Positions 23,987 through 30,527 of a DNA stretch of 30,527 nt are shown here, one piece after another; position 1 is the first letter of the stretch, and each line of letters begins with the position of its first letter. Under the pieces are notes generated by a model that was given only the letters and a program-made list of their open reading frames with translations, was not told the DNA's origin and did not search any database. The DNA lies in assembly GCA_039933315.1 (NCBI GenBank), contig JBDTOI010000031.1, forward strand, positions 1 through 30,527, given 5' to 3'. The position numbers were made by a program, and so were the translations under genes. Source of the stretch: DASXRU01 sp039933315. Lineage in GTDB: Bacteria > Acidobacteriota > Blastocatellia > Pyrinomonadales > Pyrinomonadaceae.

Positions 23987-24433
23987 TTAACTGAGTTTTG
24001 CTTTCACGATCTCGCTGACGGTCCGGCCGTCAGCACTGCGGCCGGCAAGTCGCGCTTGAGCGGCTTTCATGACTGCGCCCATCTCGCGCATTGAAGCTGC
24101 GCCCGTCTCCTCAATTGCCAGCATGATGGCCTGCTCGATTTCTTCACGTGAAGCAGATTGCGGCAGGTAAGCTTCGATGATGTCGATCTCGCTCGTTTCT
24201 TTGGCTGCCAATTCCGGACGGGCGGCCTTTTCATACTGCTCAACTGAATCGTGCCGCTGCTTCACCAATGAGCGCATTACTTTCATCACGTCATCGTCGG
24301 ACAATTCTTCGCCCTTTTCGATTTCGCGGTTCTTGACCGCCGCTTTGACCATGCGCAGGGTTGAGGTGCGTAAGGCATCCTTCGCCTTCATGGCGGAAGT
24401 CATATCGTTGGTAATGCGTTCTTTCAAGCTCAT
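23987..24433 (-). CDS. GatB/YqeY-domain protein
   Basis: This 148-residue protein matches the YqeY family: SLKERITNDMTSAMKAKDALRTSTLRMVKAAVKNREIE at the start, VKQRHDSVEQYEKAARPELAAKETSEIDIIEAYLPQ in the middle and GAVMKAAQARLAGRSADGRTVSEIVKAKL at the end. The C-terminal part resembles the tRNA-binding tail of GatB, the amidotransferase subunit. The stand-alone protein's function is unsettled. Length is normal. It lies 121 bases downstream of the secreted-protein gene on the same strand. Confidence 0.93.
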   Translation of the reverse strand: MSLKERITNDMTSAMKAKDALRTSTLRMVKAAVKNREIEKGEELSDDDVMKVMRSLVKQRHDSVEQYEKAARPELAAKETSEIDIIEAYLPQSASREEIEQAIMLAIEETGAASMREMGAVMKAAQARLAGRSADGRTVSEIVKAKLS

Positions 24434-24554
24434 AGGCTAGTCTCCACAGCAGAGTATACGGCTGCGACTTCGGCAAATCGTTTCGGTGACGCCCCTGCTC
24501 GCGACTGAGTTTTCTGATGCGGTCTGACCCGCTTGACTCTGCCACCGCGGCGCA

Positions 24555-25307
24555 CTATTTCTGCATTTTCTTCAGGATTCGGGTGGCGTGGTTGCGCGCG
24601 ATTAGCGGGATGCGCTCGTCAGTGCTGAGCTCGCGGATGAGTGGGAGTATTTGTTGCGGATCCGACAGGCCGTCCCGGCTCAACAGCATATCCAGCTGTT
24701 GCATAAGCTGGGGCGCATCAAGCGGCCGCATCTCGCGGGCCATTGTGATGTCAAAAATGAACATTGCCTGATCGGCCGCCCGGCGGTATTCGTTAGCCAG
24801 AGCGGACGCCTCGCGATGGCGGGTCCAGTTAAACTCGGCCGTACGCTGGCGAGTTCCCTGCTTCATCTTCAATCGCACGGTGCCGAGATGAGGATACTGC
24901 TTGTCGCTTTGATAGCTTTCCTCTGAATCAAGGAAGCGCAGAGTTTGCCATAACGAAGCAATGCGGCCCAGCGCTACCGGTGATAATTTCAATGGTTCAA
25001 TAATAGGTGTATCTTCGCCACGACGTTCTACTACGACCCGCCCATTACCGTTTACATCGTGTTCGACAACAATGTGATGGAGGTAGAACTGCGGTTGCGA
25101 AAAGTCATAGGAGTATTGGGCCGGCTCGCCTTTTTCCGGTTCACCCTCTGGCGTCTCCACCGAGGGAACCACCGCGGGTGGCCGATCGTTTTGTTTGCGC
25201 GATTGATTGGGCGAGGGATTTGTTTGGGCGCAAGTGAAAATCGCCGCGCTTAGAATAACCAGCGCGGCGGGGAGAACCTGCCCGATCGTTATTTTCTTGT
25301 GGAACAC
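24555..25307 (-). CDS. Secreted protein of unknown function
   Basis: I do not recognise this 250-residue protein. It has a signal peptide (hydrophobic 11-25, then CAQ; C26 could be lipidated, but IFTC is a poor lipobox). A Pro/Glu/Gln-rich linker (about 27-65) follows, then a domain beginning QFYLHHIVVEHDVNGNGRVVVERRGED that may be beta-rich. The C-terminal half is helical, with a HEAT-like look (ILPLIRELSTDERIPLIARNHATRILKKMQK). The start codon is GTG with no clear ribosome binding site. It lies 57 bases after smc and is probably co-transcribed with it. Confidence 0.8.
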   Translation of the reverse strand: MFHKKITIGQVLPAALVILSAAIFTCAQTNPSPNQSRKQNDRPPAVVPSVETPEGEPEKGEPAQYSYDFSQPQFYLHHIVVEHDVNGNGRVVVERRGEDTPIIEPLKLSPVALGRIASLWQTLRFLDSEESYQSDKQYPHLGTVRLKMKQGTRQRTAEFNWTRHREASALANEYRRAADQAMFIFDITMAREMRPLDAPQLMQQLDMLLSRDGLSDPQQILPLIRELSTDERIPLIARNHATRILKKMQK

Positions 25308-25364
25308 TAAAACTCTTACTCAGGACGCGCGCCGCTGAAAACGCGACAGCTGGATCGTAATTGC

Positions 25365-28300
25365 CTATTCGAATTTCACCGAGACCAGTTTCGAAACGCC
25401 CACTTCTTCCATCGTTACGCCGTAAAGCGCGCGCGCCATCTCCATGGTCCGCTTGTTATGCGTAATGACGATGAACTGCGTATTAACCGACATCTGGGCC
25501 ACCTTGTTGGTAAAGCGGCCGACGTTCGCTTCATCCAAAGGCGCGTCCACCTCGTCCAGCAGGCAAAAGGGAGCGGGACGATAATGAAATATTCCCAGCA
25601 CCAGCGCAAGCGCCGCCATGGCTTTTTCGCCGCCGGAAAGCAGCAAAACGTTCTGCAGGCGCTTGCCGGGTGGTTGCGCGATCACGTCAATACCCGACTC
25701 CAGCTCGTCATCCGCATCGATCAGGCTCATTTCCCCGCGGCCGCCGCCAAACAGTTCCTTGAATAGTTCGCCAAAGTTCTGATTGATTTGTTCGAAGGCA
25801 GCGCGAAAGCGTTCCCGCGACCGTCGCTTGATTTCGCGCAAAGCTTCCTCGGTGGAATCGATGCCCTGGCGAATATCTTCACGTTGCGCGGTCAGGAAAA
25901 GCAGACGTTGCTCAGATTCGGTTAATTCCTCGAGCGCCATCATGTTCACGGCGCCGAAGCTTTCTATGCGCGCGCGCAGCTCTTCGACCCGGGCGCGACC
26001 TGCTTCTAAATCAAAACCTTCTTCAAGTGAGTGTTCCGCTGCCAGCTCGGCCAGAATCTGTCCCAACTCCGCCATGCAAGCTTCCCGCACGTAGCTGAGG
26101 CGGGCCTGACCTTCGGCTCGCTGGACTTCGATCGCAGAGCGAGCATCGCGCGAAGATGCGGCGCGGCGGTTTACTTCGGCCAGCTCAGCGGCGACGGCAT
26201 CGGCGCGATCGCGCGCATCGTTGAGTTGCGCGGTGGCCTGGGCAATCTGCTGTTCTTCGAGCGCTCGCTCGTTGTCAACAGTTGCCGTCAGCGCGTCAAT
26301 TTCTGCGATCGACGCGTGCAACTGTTCAATCCGAGTGGCAATGTCCTCGATCTCCCCGGCGTGCCGCTCCAGGCGAGACTTCAAGTCCGCACTCTCTGAT
26401 TGCAGCCGGCGCAGCTCCGTTCCCGTTGATCGACGTCGCTCAGCCGCAGCTGCTGCGACCGAACGCTGTTCGTTCAGCAACTCGTTTTCGGACTCGGCCT
26501 CGCGACGCGCAGCCAGCCAACGAGAAGATGCCTGGGCCACTCTTTCCATGGCGGCCAGACGCGCGGCCTCGGCTGTCTCGGCGTCCGCCATGGCTTTTAT
26601 GCGACGATCGGCCAGCTCCTGCTGCTCGTTGGCCAACCGCTCGGCGTCATCGGCGACCACCCGCACGTGACGGATAGCGCGCTCGATGTCCTGCTTCAGA
26701 CCGTTGGCGGTCAACTCGCGGCCCATTGCATCGCGTTCCTCGCGGCCAATCACTTCGTTGAGCAAGACTACGGTTTCTTCAAGATCAACCAGGCGCGCGC
26801 GCGCTTCGCTGACTTCCCGCTTCGCTGTCTCCAGCTGGCCGGCGAAATCTGCGGCGGCGGCCTCCAACTCGCGCAGCTCGCGCTTCGAACTGAGCAAGCC
26901 CGCACTTTCTTCAATCGCCCGCGCATTTCCCGCGTTAACGAACTGGCCTCCCGCCACCCAATCGCCTTCGGTAGTAACGAACATGTCGCCGGTGGCCAGG
27001 GACAACGCCAGCGCGTCGTCAATGGAATCCACGATGCGCGCATTCATTTTCTCGGTTAGCGTTCGCTCCAACACCAGCAACAACTCGGCGGGAGCGCGCA
27101 GGACATCACCCACCCGCGGGCCGTCGATTCCCACCGGAGCATATTCGTATCGGCGGGTCTCGGCTACTTCCCAGGGATTGTAAGTGCCCACCTCGGCCTC
27201 GCCGCTGGCGCCGTGAAAACCAGTGACCAGAAATGCCGCCCGGCCGGCATTGTTGGCCCGCAGCCACATTGATGCCCTTGAAGCATCCTCGGGTGTGGGA
27301 ACCAACACGGTCTGCAAAGATGGTCCCAGGATTCCTTCGACGGCGCGCTCCCAGCGGGCATCAACCTGAATTGCGTCCGCCAGCGTGCCGATGAAATGAA
27401 AGTCTTCGATAGCGTTCGCGGAAAAGATTTCCTGGACCGTGGGTGAACAGTTGGCTCGACGCTGATCCAACTCGCGCAGGCTCTCGAGCCGGTGGTGAGT
27501 TCGTGAGTGCTCGTCGCGCACGCGTGTCAGTTCCGCATCGGTATCGGAAACGCGCTCATGACCCTCGACGACCGCGAGCAGGGCTGTTTCTCTTTCGGCG
27601 ATCAGTTTGGCCAATCGTTCGCGCGCGGTGGCGATCTCGCCACTTAACCGCTCGGCTTCGATGGCCCGATCTGCGTGGGCTTTGGCGGCCCGTTCGCCTT
27701 CGTGCGCCAGACCTTCCGCCTGCTGCGCCAGTCGCTCCATGCCGCTCTCCAGCTGATGAGCGATTTCACTCAAACGCTCGGAGGCTGCGGTATGGGTCAG
27801 CAACTGGGCGCGCGCTTCTTCGATTTCACTCTCCGCGCGCGATACTTCGGCTAGTTTTTGCGCATGCGCCTCTTCGGCATTCTGCAATGAGAGCGCGCTC
27901 TCGTTGTTTTCGGCTGTTAACCTTGCCTCCACCTCACTCAGGCGGCGCCATTCAGCTTCCACGGTCACCAGGCGCGTGTTCAGAGCGTCGATCTCTTTCT
28001 CCAAATCGCCGCGTCTGCTTTCCAGCCCAACGATCTGCTCTTCCTGGTAACTGCGCTCGCGGATTCGCCGATCACGCTGGAGCGCTGCCTCGGCCACCGC
28101 AGCGCGAACCTGTGCCAGCCGATCTTCATGATCGCGCGCGCCCTGGGTGGCCATACGGCTGTCGGTCTCGCACTGAGCTAACTCAACCGCCAGGCGCTCT
28201 TCGGTGCGCGTTGCTTCTTCCAATTGCAAATGCGTCTGATCCAGCAGATCCGAGAGACTGCGCTCTTCGGCGACATATACGCTGCGCAAAAGCTCGCGCA

Positions 28301-29231
28301 GCTCTTCACGCGAAATGCGATATCGTTTCGCTTTGGCCGCCTGGCGACGCAGGCTGTTAACCTGCCGATCAATTTCCGCAATGATGTCGGCGATGCGCGA
28401 GAGATTACCGCGGGCGGATTCCAGCCGCGCTTCGGCCGCTCGCTGGCGAACGCGAAACTTGGTGATTCCGGCGGCCTCTTCGATGATCGTTCGCCGATCC
28501 ATCGGTTTGGCGGAAAGAATCTGGCCGATGCGTCCCTGCTCGATAATCGCGTAATGCCCACCCGAGAGGCCGGTACCGGAAAAGAGGTCCTGAATATCGC
28601 GCAAACGACACTGCCGATCATTCAGCAGGTACTCACTTTCGCCCGATCGAAAGAGCCGGCGCGTGACTGAAACCGCTTCACCGGGGGCGAACTCGAGGGC
28701 CTGGTGACGTCGCCAATGGCGCCTGCCGTGTGTTCTGGGAGTTTGAGGTTGGTCTGGAGCCGGCGACGGCGTCCCGTCCCCGGCGATGGTTTCGCTCGCA
28801 ATGGGTTCAGCAACGGCGGCCGTGGGATCGGCAGCTTTACTGGCCAATTCCAGCACTGGCTCTTCTGTTACAACCGCTGGCTCTTCTATTACAACTGTTT
28901 GATCGTCTATTTGTTCGAGCGTGGAATCGATGTCGAGGATATCGGGCTCATTTTCCACCGTTTCGTCGCGCACCAGGTGTAGGACGACTTCGGCCATGCC
29001 GCTCGGTTTGCGATTGCGCGATCCCTGGAAGATCACGTCCTTCATTTCCGCGCCGCGGAGATGCTTGATTCTTTGCTCGCCAAGCACCCAGGCTATTGCG
29101 TCCGCAACGTTACTTTTGCCACACCCGTTCGGCCCGACCACGGCGGTGATGCCGTCCCCGGTGAAGACGAGGTTCGTATAATCCGCAAAAGATTTAAACC
29201 CTGTGATTTCTAGCCGCTGGAGTTTGAACAT
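25365..29231 (-). CDS. smc: Chromosome segregation ATPase SMC, with an insertion in the head
   Basis: SMC dimers form the bacterial condensin ring. The 1288-residue protein has Walker A GPNGCGKSN (33-41), two long coiled coils and the hinge (about 590-740). The ABC signature LSGGEK is near 1197 and Walker B with DEVDAP near 1224, followed by the D-loop. It is about 100 residues longer than usual because residues about 89-183 hold an acidic, Pro/Thr/Ala-rich stretch. This stretch interrupts the N-terminal head just before VSVTRRLFRSGESEYLLND, where normal SMCs have a short loop. The coiled coil and both ATP motifs are intact, so the protein should work. A good promoter lies upstream. Confidence 0.97.
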   Translation of the reverse strand: MFKLQRLEITGFKSFADYTNLVFTGDGITAVVGPNGCGKSNVADAIAWVLGEQRIKHLRGAEMKDVIFQGSRNRKPSGMAEVVLHLVRDETVENEPDILDIDSTLEQIDDQTVVIEEPAVVTEEPVLELASKAADPTAAVAEPIASETIAGDGTPSPAPDQPQTPRTHGRRHWRRHQALEFAPGEAVSVTRRLFRSGESEYLLNDRQCRLRDIQDLFSGTGLSGGHYAIIEQGRIGQILSAKPMDRRTIIEEAAGITKFRVRQRAAEARLESARGNLSRIADIIAEIDRQVNSLRRQAAKAKRYRISREELRELLRSVYVAEERSLSDLLDQTHLQLEEATRTEERLAVELAQCETDSRMATQGARDHEDRLAQVRAAVAEAALQRDRRIRERSYQEEQIVGLESRRGDLEKEIDALNTRLVTVEAEWRRLSEVEARLTAENNESALSLQNAEEAHAQKLAEVSRAESEIEEARAQLLTHTAASERLSEIAHQLESGMERLAQQAEGLAHEGERAAKAHADRAIEAERLSGEIATARERLAKLIAERETALLAVVEGHERVSDTDAELTRVRDEHSRTHHRLESLRELDQRRANCSPTVQEIFSANAIEDFHFIGTLADAIQVDARWERAVEGILGPSLQTVLVPTPEDASRASMWLRANNAGRAAFLVTGFHGASGEAEVGTYNPWEVAETRRYEYAPVGIDGPRVGDVLRAPAELLLVLERTLTEKMNARIVDSIDDALALSLATGDMFVTTEGDWVAGGQFVNAGNARAIEESAGLLSSKRELRELEAAAADFAGQLETAKREVSEARARLVDLEETVVLLNEVIGREERDAMGRELTANGLKQDIERAIRHVRVVADDAERLANEQQELADRRIKAMADAETAEAARLAAMERVAQASSRWLAARREAESENELLNEQRSVAAAAAERRRSTGTELRRLQSESADLKSRLERHAGEIEDIATRIEQLHASIAEIDALTATVDNERALEEQQIAQATAQLNDARDRADAVAAELAEVNRRAASSRDARSAIEVQRAEGQARLSYVREACMAELGQILAELAAEHSLEEGFDLEAGRARVEELRARIESFGAVNMMALEELTESEQRLLFLTAQREDIRQGIDSTEEALREIKRRSRERFRAAFEQINQNFGELFKELFGGGRGEMSLIDADDELESGIDVIAQPPGKRLQNVLLLSGGEKAMAALALVLGIFHYRPAPFCLLDEVDAPLDEANVGRFTNKVAQMSVNTQFIVITHNKRTMEMARALYGVTMEEVGVSKLVSVKFE

Positions 29232-29305
29232 GTATTGGTCTGCTGGTTAACTGCGCCCCCTAAACCACGGAGAACCAGAGCCTGCGAGCCGTGCGAAAGC
29301 AAGAC

Positions 29306-29335
29306 ACTATAAGTTGGAGTTTGCCGCGATGTCAA
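29306..29335 (-). promoter_or_regulatory. Sigma-70-type promoter of smc
   Basis: On the minus strand, TTGACA (29330-29335, consensus) and TATAGT (29306-29311) are 18 bp apart; TTATAG in the same place would give 17. The leader to the smc ATG is about 70 bases. Confidence 0.7.
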
Positions 29336-29424
29336 CCAGAACATTAGCTGAGGCGAGTTTATTTGTGTCAGGAGCGGCTTTATGCACTTAGGGGGAGCGT
29401 TGGAGGATAATTTTGAGCTGATAA

Positions 29425-30141
29425 CTACGAGGCTTTTTGGGCCAGGAGGAAGTCGATAGCCCGTCGGATGCCTTCGGCCGTAGTCGCCTCGGGCCGCAAT
29501 TGATGGCCTTCCATCAGGAGGGTCGGCGTGCCGGTAACCCCCCGCGAAACAGCCAATTGAGTATCTGAGGTAATCCGGTTGTTTACTTCCGGACTCTCCA
29601 TGTCGCGGGTAAAACGCGGGATATCCAGCCCTAGTTCGCGCGCATACCCCAGAAACACCGGCCGGGCATCAGCTTCGTCAGCCCATTTCTTTTGATTCAG
29701 GTAAAGGCGGTCGTGCATCTCGACAAAGCGATTCTGGAGCCGGGCGGCTTCGGCTGCCTGAGCCGCGGCCAGGGCGTTTTTGTGGATTTTGGTAAGGGGC
29801 AGGTGATGGAAAACCACGTGCACATTACTGCCATATTCCGCCTCAATCTTTTTCAATTCCGGGTAAAGCAGACCGCAGGGCGGGCATTGATAGTCTCCAA
29901 ACTCCTCGATTGTGACAACGCGACCAGTTGGCGGCTTAACTCCAGTTGAACCGGGCGCTGTTGAGCCGGGCGCCGTGGAACCGGGCGCTGTTGAGCCGGG
30001 CGCCGTTAAGGCGGGCGCCGTGGTCACATTCGGCCCCGGTGATTTTTCCACGGCGCCACGCCTTGCTGACATTTTCCAGCCGATACCGAGGGCCAGCACC
30101 AGCACGGCGCCAATAATAATAAAGGGCAGCGATCTTTTCAT
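29425..30141 (-). CDS. DsbA-like thioredoxin-fold oxidoreductase, membrane anchored
   Basis: This 238-residue protein has an N-terminal membrane anchor (about 5-22), a low-complexity linker and a DsbA-type thioredoxin domain. The active site is CPPC (86-89, in FGDYQCPPC), and the cis-proline loop is TGTPTLLMEG. The helical insertion between them (KNALAAAQAAEAARLQNRFVEMHDRLY) is that of DsbA/DsbG-like or Na+/H+ antiporter-associated thioredoxins. It probably makes or rearranges disulphides in exported proteins. The linker contains four exact TAPGS repeats (46-65), encoded by a 30-bp tandem repeat. A good promoter lies upstream; it is monocistronic. Confidence 0.92.
   Translation of the reverse strand: MKRSLPFIIIGAVLVLALGIGWKMSARRGAVEKSPGPNVTTAPALTAPGSTAPGSTAPGSTAPGSTGVKPPTGRVVTIEEFGDYQCPPCGLLYPELKKIEAEYGSNVHVVFHHLPLTKIHKNALAAAQAAEAARLQNRFVEMHDRLYLNQKKWADEADARPVFLGYARELGLDIPRFTRDMESPEVNNRITSDTQLAVSRGVTGTPTLLMEGHQLRPEATTAEGIRRAIDFLLAQKAS
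29951..30010. repeat. Two tandem 30-bp repeats in the DsbA-like gene
   Basis: CCGGGCGCTGTTGAGCCGGG plus ten bases occurs twice in a row (29951-29980 and 29981-30010), with 27 of 30 bases the same. Each unit encodes two TAPGS units using different codons, so the repeat unit at DNA level is twice the protein unit. It is a possible site of length variation. Confidence 0.85.
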
Positions 30142-30164
30142 ATGAACGCTCGGGCAGTCGCCCC

Positions 30165-30193
30165 AGTGTATTTTCCCGGGTCGCGTCCGTCAA
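30165..30193 (-). promoter_or_regulatory. Promoter of the DsbA-like gene
   Basis: On the minus strand, TTGACG (30188-30193) and TACACT (30165-30170) are 17 bp apart, and the start codon is 23 bases beyond the -10. The leader is therefore very short, and no strong ribosome binding site is visible. Confidence 0.6.
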
Positions 30194-30233
30194 ATCTCGC
30201 GAATTTATTTAAGATGGGAGACCGGGCGTTTAG

Positions 30234-30286
30234 AGTACCGACTTCAGTCGGGCTTTATTAGATAAAGGCCTGCCTGAAGGCGGTAC
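30234..30286. repeat. Inverted repeat, variant of the ACTTCAGTC family
   Basis: GTACCGACTTCAGTCGGGCT (from about 30235) is inversely repeated, with several changes, by AAGGCCTGCCTGAAGGCGGTAC, which ends near 30286. The flanking bases also pair, around TTATTAGATAA. It looks like a sister family of the ACTTCAGTCTGT repeat. No gene is seen between 30142 and the window end. Confidence 0.65.
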
Positions 30287-30412
30287 CTGAACACCGCTAT
30301 GGGCCGATGGAGGGGCACTCGGAGTTAGTGTGCGTCGCCACGGCGCCGAAACGTTCCTGGTACTCCCAGCATCGGGCAGGGCCGCTGTCAAAACCATTAA
30401 CTATTTGGAGTG

Positions 30413-30527
30413 CGGCGGCAGAGCGAAGCGTCGACGCCGCTTTGGATTGTCTTTTTATCTCAGATCTCAAATTTGAGATCTCAGACTTCAGGAAAACAAT
30501 CCAAAGCGCCGTCGCCGCTTCGCTCTG
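30413..30527. repeat. Long palindromic element, family C, cut by the window end
   Basis: The left arm begins TTTGGAGTGCGGCGGCAGAG and continues to GCCGCTTTGGATTGT. The centre is ATCTCAAATTTGAGAT, and the right arm ACAATCCAAAGCGCCGTCGC continues to the last base of the window. It has no coding capacity. A truncated relative lies at 940-1025, and the outer ends match those of the element inside the SpoIID-containing gene. Confidence 0.75.

Overview
The window is GC-rich bacterial chromosome with dense, mostly ordinary coding. The best guess for the host is an acidobacterium, possibly of the Blastocatellia. The reasons are a secreted von Willebrand-A protein of the type common in Acidobacteria, a LysW-like carrier protein, and several families of short palindromic repeats scattered between and inside genes. 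The assignment is an inference; no rRNA or tRNA gene is present to test it.

Layout. 96-806 (-) encodes the redox repressor Rex. 1220-2260 (+) is a secreted vWA protein, convergent with a small LysW-like zinc-ribbon gene (2362-2547, -) that has its own good promoter. 3032-12881 (+) is a cell-envelope cluster: a DUF1175/YfaT-like protein, an alpha-2-macroglobulin with an intact thioester motif, a polytopic membrane protein, and a 966-residue protein joining a penicillin-binding transpeptidase domain, a SpoIID/LytB domain and an HExxH peptidase-like domain. 12857-15352 (-) holds a DUF433/DUF5615 toxin-antitoxin pair whose second gene overlaps a secreted PQQ-type beta-propeller gene. 15427-22978 (-) reads, in transcription order, rimP, nusA, infB, rbfA, nrnA and then a cobalamin adenosyltransferase gene. 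This is the conserved translation/transcription operon, without ylxR and ylxQ between nusA and infB. It is preceded by a clear promoter and a candidate leader terminator. 22979-23986 is mostly non-coding and contains a candidate 53-residue lipoprotein gene. 23987-30141 (-) has a YqeY-like gene, an unknown secreted protein, smc and a DsbA-like thioredoxin-fold gene.

How the genes relate. The envelope cluster combines the partners of both Escherichia coli macroglobulins: DUF1175 as in yfaS-yfaT, and a penicillin-binding protein as in yfhM-pbpC. It suggests an envelope damage-sensing or protease-trapping and wall-remodelling system. The rimP-nrnA operon is housekeeping.

The most unusual general feature is repeat invasion. 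Short palindromes occupy three of the four spacers of the rimP-nusA-infB-rbfA-nrnA operon, supply the stop codon and last residues of RimP and of the membrane protein, and lie in frame within the SpoIID-containing gene.
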